From positions 3,531,501 to 3,595,500 of the forward strand of contig NZ_CP039727.1 of the NCBI RefSeq assembly GCF_005154805.1: a stretch of 64,000 bases of DNA, read 5' to 3'. The position numbers were made by a program, and so were the translations under genes. Below the pieces are notes generated by a model. That model ran no database searches. It worked only from the letters and a program-made list of their open reading frames with translations, and was not told the origin of the DNA. Of this stretch, positions 43,434-51,203 are shown piece after piece (position 1 is the first letter of the stretch; each line of letters opens with the position of its first letter). Source of the stretch: Bacillus sp. S3. GTDB taxonomy: Bacteria > Bacillota > Bacilli > Bacillales > Cytobacillaceae.

Positions 43434-43992
43434 ATAAATGCTTCTCCTCTATATAATCAATCACCTGATCAGGTAATAAATATCGAACGGTCTTTCCGCT
43501 TTTCATTCGATTCCGAATCATACTAGATGAAACATCTATTGCCGGGACTTCAACATACAGGACAGGGTATTCTGTTTGATGGCTGTAGGAAGGTCTCCTG
43601 ACTCCTACAAAGTGGACCAGGTTTACAAGTTCATTAATTTTATGCCATTTCGGCAAATATTCAATCATATCTGCCCCGATAATAAAGAAATACTCGTTGT
43701 CAGCATATTCGCTTTTCAGCATTCTCATTGTATCCACTGTATAGGAAGGACCTTGGCGTTCGAGCTCAATTGGTTGAATCGTAAAGGCAGGATTCCCGTC
43801 AATTGCGAGCCTTAGCATGTTTAGGCGATCCCCATCTTCGACTGATTCTGATTTTTTCTTATGCGGCGGCTCATGGTTGGGCATAAACCAAATTTCATCA
43901 AGATTTAGTGCAGAATAAACTTCATTGGCAATCATAAGATGTCCGTAATGCGGAGGGTCAAACGTTCCTCCTAATATTCCCACTTTCTTCAT
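43423..43992 (-). CDS. nadD: nicotinate-nucleotide adenylyltransferase NadD
   Basis: Adenylates nicotinate mononucleotide in NAD synthesis. The 189-residue protein has the nucleotidyltransferase motif [12 protein letters not shown] (near 8-19) and the C-terminal ISSTxxR-type [12 protein letters not shown] (near 154-165). Overlaps yqeK. Confidence 0.97.
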   Translation of the reverse strand: MKKVGILGGTFDPPHYGHLMIANEVYSALNLDEIWFMPNHEPPHKKKSESVEDGDRLNMLRLAIDGNPAFTIQPIELERQGPSYTVDTMRMLKSEYADNEYFFIIGADMIEYLPKWHKINELVNLVHFVGVRRPSYSHQTEYPVLYVEVPAIDVSSSMIRNRMKSGKTVRYLLPDQVIDYIEEKHLYGT

Positions 43993-44018
43993 GCGTTCGC
44001 CATCCTTTACTCCATTGA

Positions 44019-44309
44019 TTAAGGCAGTGTTATAGTTTTCTTTTCAACAGACTCTTTATAAAGAACAATTGTGCTGCCAATTATTTGCACAATTTCAGCA
44101 CCCGTTCCAGCTGCCAGCTCTTCAGCAACTACTGTTTTATCTTCTTCGCAGTTTTGCAGCACACTGACTTTAAATAGTTCCCTAGCTTCTAGCGCATCTG
44201 CGATTTGCTTAATCATATTTTCATTTACGCCGCCCTTCCCCACTTGAAAGATTGGATCTAAGTGGTGTGCCTTTGCGCGTAAAAATCGTTTTTGTTTACC
44301 TGTTAACAT
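44019..44309 (-). CDS. yhbY: ribosome assembly RNA-binding protein YhbY (YqeI)
   Basis: A 96-residue CRM-domain protein that binds pre-50S RNA. It starts [19 protein letters not shown] and has the GxxG-like [13 protein letters not shown] near 22-34. It overlaps aroE by seven bases. Confidence 0.95.
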   Translation of the reverse strand: MLTGKQKRFLRAKAHHLDPIFQVGKGGVNENMIKQIADALEARELFKVSVLQNCEEDKTVVAEELAAGTGAEIVQIIGSTIVLYKESVEKKTITLP

Positions 44310-45142
44310 CGTTTTCCTCCTAATTGTAACAACACATTCTCTCTCATTCTTTCGACATCAGGGAATATGCCTGTCCATTTTTCGAAAGCAAGTGCACCCT
44401 GATAGACAAACATATCGACTCCGGTTTGGGTTCTTGCCCCTTTGGATACGGCATCTTGCAAAAGCTGCGTTTCCAACGGATTATATATTATATCACAAAC
44501 AATTGACTGTTCCCTTAATTTGTCCAAACTCAAGGGCTGTGCCGAGATTTTCGGTGACATCCCAATCATCGTCGTCTGAATAATTAAATCATATTCCCCA
44601 ATATTTTCGCTTGCTTCTTTTAAGGACAAAGCTTTAGAGGAGCTATCATAAGGACAATCCTCAATAAGTTTTACCGCCCTCTCTAAAGTCCGATTTGCGA
44701 TGTCTATAACCATCGGTTTTGCTTGGGCCATGGCAAAGTAAATCCCTCTAGCTGCTCCCCCGGCACCTATTACCAGGATCCTTTGCCCCGATACGCTTGG
44801 TACATATGGGTTTAAACTTTTTAAAAAACCGGGACCATCGGTATTATAACCAATCAGCTTTCCGTCCTCATTGACCACTGTATTGACTGCACCAATGCTG
44901 GCTGCTAAATCATCCACTACATCTAAAAAGGGTATAATCGCACTTTTATGTGGAATGGTTACATTAAACCCGCCAACCCCAATGGCTCTTAGGCCCTTAA
45001 CAGCATCTCCTAAATCCTCAGGTTTTACTTGAAAAGGGAGATAGTGAGCATCCATTTGATAAAAAGAAAATAAATCATTTAGCATAACCGGTGACATCGA
45101 ATGCCCAATGGGATCACCTAATACTGCATATAACTTTTTCAC
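44303..45142 (-). CDS. aroE: shikimate dehydrogenase
   Basis: NADPH-dependent reduction of 3-dehydroshikimate in aromatic amino acid synthesis. The 279 residues begin LYAVLGDPIGHSMSPVMLN, contain NVTIPHKSAIIPFLD with the catalytic lysine (near 61-75), and a nucleotide-binding VIGAGGAARGIYFA (near 125-138). GTG start with GGGGAG. Overlaps yhbY. Confidence 0.96.
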   Translation of the reverse strand: MKKLYAVLGDPIGHSMSPVMLNDLFSFYQMDAHYLPFQVKPEDLGDAVKGLRAIGVGGFNVTIPHKSAIIPFLDVVDDLAASIGAVNTVVNEDGKLIGYNTDGPGFLKSLNPYVPSVSGQRILVIGAGGAARGIYFAMAQAKPMVIDIANRTLERAVKLIEDCPYDSSSKALSLKEASENIGEYDLIIQTTMIGMSPKISAQPLSLDKLREQSIVCDIIYNPLETQLLQDAVSKGARTQTGVDMFVYQGALAFEKWTGIFPDVERMRENVLLQLGGKRC

Positions 45143-45176
45143 TTGTATCTCCCCACCTATTCTACGGCTTCTATAT

Positions 45177-46283
45177 TTATATTAAAGATTTTCGAATTAA
45201 CGTTTGAACACCTTTCGGAACGTACGCAGCCACTTTTGCTCCCGGCTCATTTACTGTAATCCAGCCAAGCCCCGAAAATACGATATCTGTTTTAGCTTCT
45301 TTAATAACAAATTCCTGTTTCACAAGCTCCGGAAATGTCGCTAATTGTTCAGGAGCCGGCGGTGTCAGCATTTCCCCAACATGCTTTTCATAAAGCTCGT
45401 CCGCATTTTCTGTTTTCGTCCGGTGAATATTCAATTCATTGGAAACATAACAAACAAATGAACGTCTGCCGCCGCTAATATAATCAAATCGGGCCAATCC
45501 GCCAAAGAATAATGTTTGATCTTCATTTAATTGAAATACTTTTGGCTTGATTTCCTTTTTAGGGGTAATCATTTTTAGGTCCTTTTTATCTACAAAATGG
45601 GCCATTTGATGATGATTGATAATCCCAGGTGAATCAATTAAGGATTTTTCGTCATCTAGCGGGATTTTAATAATGTCGAGTGTCGTTCCAGGGAAATGAG
45701 AAGTGGTAATCACATCCGCCTCGCCGGTGACTTCCTTAATAATTCGGTTTATGAAAGTAGACTTTCCAACGTTGGTGCAGCCCACGACATAGACATCTTT
45801 ACCTTGCCGCAATTCATCAATTGCCGCAGCCGTTTCTTTTACATTTACCCCTTTTGCTGCACTGACGAGGAAGACCTCTTCAGGTCTTAAGCCCAGCTCC
45901 TTTGCTTCCTGCTTCATCCAGTTTATCAATTTGGTATGCTTAACAGACTTCGGCAGCAAATCAACCTTATTTCCGACTAGGACGACCTTGTTATGACCGA
46001 CAAACCGGTGTAATCCCGGGAGCCAGCTGCCATTAAAATCAAAAATGTCAACAATCATTACAATAAGGGCGTCTGTTCTGCCGATTTCATTTAATATTTT
46101 TAAAAAATCATCGTCGGTTAAATTGACATCCTGAACCTCATTATAATGCTTCAGACGAAAACATCTTTGGCAAATAATCACTTCTTTTTCCAAAGCGGAT
46201 GATGGCGCATATCCCAGTTCCTCTGGGTTTTCGGTTTGGACCTTGACACCGCAGCCCATGCATATATATTGTTGTTCAATCAC
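45177..46283 (-). CDS. yqeH: ribosome biogenesis GTPase YqeH
   Basis: Circularly permuted GTPase needed for 30S assembly. The 368 residues open with a zinc finger (CMGCG and CQRCFRLKHYNE) followed by G4 VGNKVDLLPK (near 101-110), G1 GCTNVGKSTFINR (near 168-180) and G3 DSPG, the permuted order. GTG start with GGGAGG. Three bases behind yqeG. Confidence 0.97.
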   Translation of the reverse strand: MIEQQYICMGCGVKVQTENPEELGYAPSSALEKEVIICQRCFRLKHYNEVQDVNLTDDDFLKILNEIGRTDALIVMIVDIFDFNGSWLPGLHRFVGHNKVVLVGNKVDLLPKSVKHTKLINWMKQEAKELGLRPEEVFLVSAAKGVNVKETAAAIDELRQGKDVYVVGCTNVGKSTFINRIIKEVTGEADVITTSHFPGTTLDIIKIPLDDEKSLIDSPGIINHHQMAHFVDKKDLKMITPKKEIKPKVFQLNEDQTLFFGGLARFDYISGGRRSFVCYVSNELNIHRTKTENADELYEKHVGEMLTPPAPEQLATFPELVKQEFVIKEAKTDIVFSGLGWITVNEPGAKVAAYVPKGVQTLIRKSLI

Positions 46284-46286
46284 AGA

Positions 46287-46802
46287 TTAATCCTCCCACT
46301 GAAGCATCCCTTTTTTTCGAAACCAATTTAAAATTCTCCGTTCCGCAAAGCGATTAAATTTTGTCCAAAATCCGTCCGTTTGGGCAACAGGTACAACGAG
46401 AATGGTATGAAACCCGCTGCGGTTTCCGCCGAGAACATCCGTTAATAATTGATCACCAATGACAACAGTCTCTTCCTTCTTAATGCCCATTTGCGAAATT
46501 GCCCTGTGAAACGCTGGTCCCATCGGCTTTCTTGCCCGGAAAATAAACGGGATTTTAAGCGGGTCAGAAAAAGCCTTGACTCTTTCCTCATTATTATTAG
46601 AAACAATTGTGACAAGTATATTATGTTTCTTTATTTCGTCAAACCATTTAATCAACTGAGGAGTTGCAGTAGGACGATCCCATTCCACTAACGTATTATC
46701 CAAATCCGTGATAATCCCTTTAATCCCTCTTGATGTTAGCTCCTCAGGAGATATATCCAGAATGCTTTTCACATGTTCATTCGGCAAAAATTGTTTTAAC
46801 AC
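46287..46802 (-). CDS. yqeG: HAD-superfamily phosphatase YqeG
   Basis: A 171-residue HAD hydrolase, subfamily IIIA. Catalytic motif I is ITDLDNTLVEW (near 31-41), motif II TIVSNNN, motif III ending VIGDQLLTDVLGG (near 116-128). Substrate not established. GTG start with GAGGTG; first gene of the yqeG-yqeM operon behind a sigma-A-like promoter. Confidence 0.93.
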   Translation of the reverse strand: MLKQFLPNEHVKSILDISPEELTSRGIKGIITDLDNTLVEWDRPTATPQLIKWFDEIKKHNILVTIVSNNNEERVKAFSDPLKIPFIFRARKPMGPAFHRAISQMGIKKEETVVIGDQLLTDVLGGNRSGFHTILVVPVAQTDGFWTKFNRFAERRILNWFRKKGMLQWED

Positions 46803-46880
46803 TAAGCTTACACCTCATTAAATTCTAAATAAAATTCCTCTTTTATAAGAGGTAGCAGTCAGACCAATTATTTCTGTACC

Positions 46881-46908
46881 ATCATACCAATTTTACCCTT
46901 TGTTTCAA
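46881..46908 (-). promoter_or_regulatory. sigma-A-like promoter of the yqeG operon
   Basis: Minus strand TTGAAA (46908-46903), 16-base spacer, TATGAT (46886-46881). A leader hairpin CCTCTTATAAAAGAGG lies between it and yqeG (around 46836-46851). Confidence 0.6.
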
Positions 46909-46972
46909 AGTTTTAAGATGTGAAAAAAATATTTTTCGACAAACATCTGCAATTCCCCGCCCTGTGGATAAC

Positions 46973-47061
46973 CTTATTAACATTATACCCTTTGAATCAT
47001 TTACATTTAGGTACTTTATAAACAAATTAATCACAAGTTATCCACTATAACCTGTGGATAA
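46973..47061. promoter_or_regulatory. DnaA-box cluster upstream of sda
   Basis: Three boxes: TGTGGATAA at 46973-46981 and 47053-47061 (both perfect TTATCCACA on the minus strand) and TTATCCACT at 47038-47046 (one mismatch). DnaA boxes upstream of sda are known in B. subtilis, where DnaA activates sda to tie sporulation to replication. Confidence 0.85.
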
Positions 47062-47062
47062 A

Positions 47063-47078
47063 TAGAACGATTGTTCTA
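47063..47078. promoter_or_regulatory. LexA-box-like palindrome in the sda promoter
   Basis: TAGAAC-gatt-GTTCTA is a perfect 6-bp inverted repeat containing the GAAC-N4-GTTC core of Gram-positive LexA sites, two bases after the last DnaA box and next to a TATAAG sequence that could be a -10. The outer consensus C/G positions are not matched. Confidence 0.45.
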
Positions 47079-47182
47079 TAAGAATAAATTTGGTAGATTT
47101 AGGGTACACCATTTGAACATACCATTTTATGTTTCTTTATACCAAAAAAGAACAATTATTTAAATCGGAGGTGGATTCTGAC

Positions 47183-47323
47183 GTGCGGAAATTGTCAGAT
47201 GAATTATTAATTGAGTCCTATTTTAAAGCAAGAGAATTAAACCTAAGCCCAGATTTTATTGGTCTAATTGAGTCCGAAATCCAAAGGCGATCATTATTCA
47301 ATAAAATCAAAAAATCCTCATAA
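47183..47323 (+). CDS. sda: sporulation checkpoint protein Sda
   Basis: Inhibitor of histidine kinase KinA, stopping entry into sporulation when replication is perturbed. The 46-residue helical hairpin starts [20 protein letters not shown], nearly the B. subtilis sequence. An in-frame ATG at 47129 exists, but GGAGGTGG precedes the GTG at 47183 and gives the family length. Transcribed alone behind the DnaA-box cluster. Confidence 0.95.
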   Translation: MRKLSDELLIESYFKARELNLSPDFIGLIESEIQRRSLFNKIKKSS

Positions 47324-47334
47324 CCTTCCATACT

Positions 47335-47360
47335 GCCCTTTAAGGGCCTTTCTTTTTTTT
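47335..47360 (+). terminator. terminator after sda
   Basis: GCCCTTTAAGGGC palindrome (47335-47347) followed by CTTTCTTTTTTTT. Confidence 0.7.
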
Positions 47361-47398
47361 GGCGAAAAAGGAAGTCAATAAAAGCCTCCAGGCACCTG

Positions 47399-48187
47399 CT
47401 ATTGTATTTTGGTCAAAACGCCTATCTTTTCCCCGACGCTAATATCTTTAGGAGTCTTAATCGTTGAATCAATTTGAAAAGTTCCCTTTTCAAATAACAG
47501 CACAACGGTTGAGCCAAAACTAAAATAGGCCATCTCTTCACCCTTGACTAACTCATATCCCTTATGTGTAGTTTCAATCGAATTAACAAACATGGCTCCA
47601 ACCTTGACAACCGAAACATGACCAAATACCGTTTTCACTTCCGTTATGACTCTATAGTTCTTAGCAAGTGTTCTGCGTCCATATTTTAACCCTAATTTAT
47701 TGACGGGATATGATTTTTTTCCAAGTGTCCATTGCTTTGTAACGATTCCATCAACAGGACTATGAATGCGATGATAATGACTAGGACTTAAATATAGAAT
47801 CATATATGTACCATTTAAGTATTTTGCTAAAATGCTGCTCTCTCCCAACATCTCTTCAATGGAATAGTTTTTACCTTTTACGATGATGTCACTTGTTTCT
47901 TTTATCAGCCCAACGTCTTCGATCACGGCATCAACCGGACTAACAACTCCATCATGACTTTTATCGATTTTCCTTGCATCCTTTTTCAACGTCCTAACAA
48001 ATAAATCGTGAAGGGTGGGAAATTCGGACAACTCCTTTTCCATTTCTTCTTGTTTCAAATGATAAATTTTAGCAAACGATGGTACGGCGAAACGACTGAT
48101 TTTCGAACGGGCAAACCGCTTCAGAATACCTGATGTCCACTTTCCATTCGTTAATTCAATCAATAGCCGATAAAACCCCTGTATCAT
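47399..48187 (-). CDS. psd: phosphatidylserine decarboxylase
   Basis: Forms phosphatidylethanolamine from phosphatidylserine at the membrane. The 262-residue proenzyme has SPSHYHRIHSPVDG (near 134-147) and a C-terminal FGST near 226-229, where self-cleavage before the serine creates the pyruvoyl group. Divergent from pssA with about 120 bases between them; B. subtilis has these genes elsewhere on the chromosome in one operon. Confidence 0.96.
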   Translation of the reverse strand: MIQGFYRLLIELTNGKWTSGILKRFARSKISRFAVPSFAKIYHLKQEEMEKELSEFPTLHDLFVRTLKKDARKIDKSHDGVVSPVDAVIEDVGLIKETSDIIVKGKNYSIEEMLGESSILAKYLNGTYMILYLSPSHYHRIHSPVDGIVTKQWTLGKKSYPVNKLGLKYGRRTLAKNYRVITEVKTVFGHVSVVKVGAMFVNSIETTHKGYELVKGEEMAYFSFGSTVVLLFEKGTFQIDSTIKTPKDISVGEKIGVLTKIQ

Positions 48188-48263
48188 AGAACTACCCCCA
48201 AATAGTGTAAAAATACTCTTTACGAAAAGACATAAAACGCTTAGAATTAAATAATATAGTATA

Positions 48264-48286
48264 ACAGTATTTGTTTTCCTTCGTCC
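48264..48286 (+). promoter_or_regulatory. ECF-sigma-type promoter of pssA
   Basis: AAC (48264-48266, in TATAAC), a 16-base spacer and CGTC (48283-48286) resemble the AAC-N16/17-CGTC/CGAC pattern of sigma-W/X promoters. The B. subtilis pssA operon is known to be sigma-X dependent; the match here is partial. Confidence 0.5.
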
Positions 48287-48309
48287 TCGAGAAAGGAGTG
48301 GTGTGGAGA

Positions 48310-48849
48310 ATGTTTTTATTGGATGTATTGGATCAGACTATAAAAAAATTAAAATCTCAAACAGCAAATGTGATGACCTTAACGAATTTATCATTGGGCG
48401 GATTTGCAATTGTATTCGGACTGCATGGAAATCTAAGGTTAAGCCTCCTGCTTATTTTTATCGCAGCATTGGCAGATCGATTTGATGGTATGATTGCCCG
48501 AAAATTTAATATTGAATCAGAGCTTGGGAAACAATTAGATTCCATGAGTGATATTATATCATTTGGAGTGGCACCTGCACTATTACTATACCAAGGAATT
48601 TTACATGAATTTGGCGGACCTGGTTCATTTTTTACAGTATTCTACATCGGTTGCGGTGCATTTAGATTAGCGCGTTTCAATATTACGGAAAGCACTGGAT
48701 ATTTTACCGGGCTGCCTATTACTGCAGCAGGCTGCTTGGCAACCTTAAGCTTTTTAGCCATTCCCTATCTTCCATCCCAAACGTTCTTATTCATCATTAT
48801 TATTTTATCCTTCCTAATGGTTAGTTCATTTACACTTAGAAAAGTATAA
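48310..48849 (+). CDS. pssA: CDP-diacylglycerol-serine O-phosphatidyltransferase
   Basis: Makes phosphatidylserine from CDP-diacylglycerol and serine. The 179-residue membrane protein has the CDP-alcohol phosphotransferase motif DG-x2-AR-x8-G-x3-D-x3-D, seen as DGMIAR through GKQLDSMSD (near 59-80), and about five hydrophobic segments. Start placed at the ATG at 48310; the frame is open to 48271 and two GTG codons a few residues upstream are possible. It supplies the substrate for Psd encoded divergently. Confidence 0.93.
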   Translation: MFLLDVLDQTIKKLKSQTANVMTLTNLSLGGFAIVFGLHGNLRLSLLLIFIAALADRFDGMIARKFNIESELGKQLDSMSDIISFGVAPALLLYQGILHEFGGPGSFFTVFYIGCGAFRLARFNITESTGYFTGLPITAAGCLATLSFLAIPYLPSQTFLFIIIILSFLMVSSFTLRKV

Positions 48850-48859
48850 ATAAACACAG

Positions 48860-48906
48860 AAATGACCTGCTTTAGCGTCTTGCTTGGTAAGGTCATTTTT
48901 TCATTT
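48860..48906 (+). terminator. terminator after pssA
   Basis: AATGACCT / AGGTCATT with a 21-base loop, then TTTTTCATTTTTT. Confidence 0.65.
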
Positions 48907-49006
48907 TTTAAGCAAATAAATTTTCAGGACAGACACAATTTCCCGATTTCCTCATAGGAATTATTAATAGGCATTTTGCCTAAAAAGAGTACGGGGGTGG
49001 ATGTGG

Positions 49007-49723
49007 ATGTCTGGAATCTTAACAGCTCTCGGTTATTTAATGAAGGAATTTTTATTTCTTGTTTCTTATGTAAAAAATAATGCCTTTCCGCAGCCCCTAT
49101 CTGCTGCAGATGAAAGAAAGTATTTACGGTTAATGGCAGAAGGGGATTCGCATGCGCGTAATATGTTAATTGAACACAATTTAAGGCTTGTTGCGCATAT
49201 CGTAAAAAAATTTGAAAATACCGGGGAAGATTCGGAAGATTTAATCTCAATTGGAACAATTGGGTTAATAAAAGCAATCGAGAGCTACTCAGAGGGGAAA
49301 GGAACAAAGCTTGCTACCTATGCTGCCCGCTGTATTGAAAACGAAATCCTGATGCATTTGCGGGCACTCAAGAAGACGAAAAAGGATGTTTCCCTGCATG
49401 ACCCGATTGGGCAGGATAAAGAGGGGAACGAAATTTCATTAATTGATGTACTGAAATCCGAATCAGAAGATGTAATTGATACGATCCAACTAAACATGGA
49501 GCTTGAAAAAATAAAAAAATATATCGAAGTGCTCGATGATCGGGAAAAAGAAGTCATCATTGGCCGATTTGGCCTCGATTTACAAAAGGAAAAAACCCAG
49601 CGGGAGATTGCAAAGGAGTTGGGTATTTCTAGAAGTTATGTCTCGCGGATTGAAAAACGCGCACTGATGAAAATGTTCCATGAATTTTACCGGGCAGAAA
49701 AAGAAAAGAAAAAGAAGAGTTAA
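49007..49723 (+). CDS. sigK: RNA polymerase sigma-K factor, uninterrupted
   Basis: Late mother-cell sporulation sigma factor, made as pro-sigma-K and cleaved by SpoIVFB. The 238-residue protein has the hydrophobic pro-sequence (about 1-20, [19 protein letters not shown]), region 2 ([18 protein letters not shown]), and region 4 with the [23 protein letters not shown]. The gene is contiguous: there is no skin element as in B. subtilis. GGGGGTGG favours the ATG at 49007 over that at 49001. No certain promoter was identified. Confidence 0.97.
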   Translation: MSGILTALGYLMKEFLFLVSYVKNNAFPQPLSAADERKYLRLMAEGDSHARNMLIEHNLRLVAHIVKKFENTGEDSEDLISIGTIGLIKAIESYSEGKGTKLATYAARCIENEILMHLRALKKTKKDVSLHDPIGQDKEGNEISLIDVLKSESEDVIDTIQLNMELEKIKKYIEVLDDREKEVIIGRFGLDLQKEKTQREIAKELGISRSYVSRIEKRALMKMFHEFYRAEKEKKKKS

Positions 49724-49730
49724 CCCACAT

Positions 49731-49764
49731 ACAAAAGAGCAGGTACCATCACCTGCTCTTTTGT
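49731..49764. terminator. bidirectional terminator sigK / lipoprotein gene
   Basis: Perfect 14-bp stem ACAAAAGAGCAGGT / ACCTGCTCTTTTGT with a 6-base loop between convergent genes. Confidence 0.82.
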
Positions 49765-49770
49765 ACGTTG

Positions 49771-50730
49771 TTACTTACCTTCTTTAAGTAGATTACTCCA
49801 TTTTCCCCCGCCATCAACGGATTCAAACAAATCATTTTTATAGGTTGTGAAGGCTATTTGGTTTTTACTCTTTGGATTCACTGTTACATAAGTAATAGGA
49901 TTATCGTAATCAAGAAAGGGAATGGTCATATCTGTTTGTTCCCCAGAGATTGGATTTACTATTTTTAATAAAATTTTATCATTTTCTACACTTGAAAATA
50001 AAATTGAGTCCCCGTAGAACGCCAGTGCCGTTACCATAAATGGACCCGTAACCAGCTTCATGGTATTCCCATTGTCTATTGAATAATAAATTCCCGATCT
50101 TGTTGCCATCGCAATGGTATTTCCATTATCCGGGTGAACAGCCATCATTCCAAACGAATCGGCTTGGAAATCCTTCAAGGCACTTCTTTTCCAAGTTTCA
50201 CCGTTATCAATAGAATAATTCACACCTAAACCTAAGTCATCGTTCGGCTGCTCACTTATCACATAAATACCATTCCCCGAATAGCCCGCTGCCGTAAAAT
50301 GAAAATTAGCTTTACCATAAAAGGCTAATTTTTTTAGGGTCTCCCCTTTATCAGAACTGTGTACTAATCCAAGAGGATCCTTCAAGTTTGTTCCTTTTTG
50401 CGGATGACCACTGGCAACGAAGCCCGATTCAACCGCCTGAAAACCGATATAGTCATGTTGACTTGCGGTTGTTTCATACCATGCCCCATCCTTGTACATT
50501 TTTAAACCATCATTTGCCGCTACATATAGGGCAGTGTCATTCCCTGGATAGCCGATCCCCCTGATATTTTTCAGCTTAAATGTGTTCGCCTTGACAATAT
50601 CAAATTTTTCTTTTATTTCTGCCTTCTTTTCTTGATTCGACTTTTCTGCGGTTTCACTCTTGTTTGTGCAGCCAACAGCAAGGAATATGCCTATGAGGAG
50701 AGCAAGAAACACTTTTATTTGAACCTTCAT
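49771..50730 (-). CDS. beta-propeller lipoprotein with Asp-box (BNR-like) repeats
   Basis: Secreted lipoprotein of 319 residues. A signal peptide ends in the lipobox LAVGC, with Cys21 as the lipidated residue, followed by a charged linker (about 25-45) and a predicted beta-propeller. Asp-box-like units are visible: SSDKGETL, YSIDNGETWKRS, YSIDNGNTMKL and ESVDGGGKWSN. The family includes proteins annotated as F510_1955-type glycosyl hydrolases, but catalytic residues are not evident. The start at 50730 has GGGAGG. Enzyme or binding function is unknown. Confidence 0.85.
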   Translation of the reverse strand: MKVQIKVFLALLIGIFLAVGCTNKSETAEKSNQEKKAEIKEKFDIVKANTFKLKNIRGIGYPGNDTALYVAANDGLKMYKDGAWYETTASQHDYIGFQAVESGFVASGHPQKGTNLKDPLGLVHSSDKGETLKKLAFYGKANFHFTAAGYSGNGIYVISEQPNDDLGLGVNYSIDNGETWKRSALKDFQADSFGMMAVHPDNGNTIAMATRSGIYYSIDNGNTMKLVTGPFMVTALAFYGDSILFSSVENDKILLKIVNPISGEQTDMTIPFLDYDNPITYVTVNPKSKNQIAFTTYKNDLFESVDGGGKWSNLLKEGK

Positions 50731-50864
50731 TTTTTTCCTCCCGAAAAACTTCATAGTAAACTATGAGATATCCATCCACTTATACCGTAGTCCTAATAAG
50801 ATTGTCAAATAATTGATTGTAATAATATTTTTTAAATGCTTTATTGACATGCACATTTGCCTAT

Positions 50865-50892
50865 ACCGTAAATAATAAGGGCTCATACGCTA
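50865..50892 (+). promoter_or_regulatory. sigma-K-type promoter of the YjcZ-like gene
   Basis: AC (50865-50866), 17-base spacer, CATACGCTA (50884-50892) fits the sigma-K consensus AC-N17-CATANNNTA exactly. It lies 25 bases before the YjcZ-like gene. Confidence 0.7.
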
Positions 50893-50917
50893 ATATAAAA
50901 CATTAAAGGGGGGAAAC

Positions 50918-51082
50918 ATGATGCCTTTTGGATATCCTGCTGCTTACGGTTACCCGGCTCCCTATCCTGTTAATCGTGCTCCATATGGCTTTGGTGCCGG
51001 TATATGGATTGCAGTGATCATTGTTCTCTTTATTCTGTTATTTATTTTCGGAGCCTGGTGGTGGTATACCTGTTTTTATTAA
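50918..51082 (+). CDS. YjcZ-like small hydrophobic protein
   Basis: A 54-residue protein too short to be noticed by most gene calls: a proline/tyrosine-rich start (FGYPAAYGYPAPYPV) followed by one strong membrane span (IWIAVIIVLFILLFIFGAWW, about 29-48). The span resembles the sporulation protein YjcZ family (GFALIVVLFILLIIVG). AAAGGGGGG precedes two ATG codons. A sigma-K-type promoter upstream and a terminator downstream suggest a mother-cell or spore-envelope role; this is inference. Confidence 0.75.
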   Translation: MMPFGYPAAYGYPAPYPVNRAPYGFGAGIWIAVIIVLFILLFIFGAWWWYTCFY

Positions 51083-51090
51083 AGCAGATT

Positions 51091-51125
51091 ACGGCTTATG
51101 CGATGAATGCATAAGCCATTTTTCT
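51091..51125 (+). terminator. terminator after the YjcZ-like gene
   Basis: GGCTTATGC-gatgaat-GCATAAGCC (51093-51117) followed by ATTTTTCTT. Confidence 0.85.
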
Positions 51126-51203
51126 TGTAGCAGGTACAAAATATAGAATTTTTCGAAAAGTAGACATATAATAAATAGGTACATATATAAAGGAGGTCCA
51201 AGA

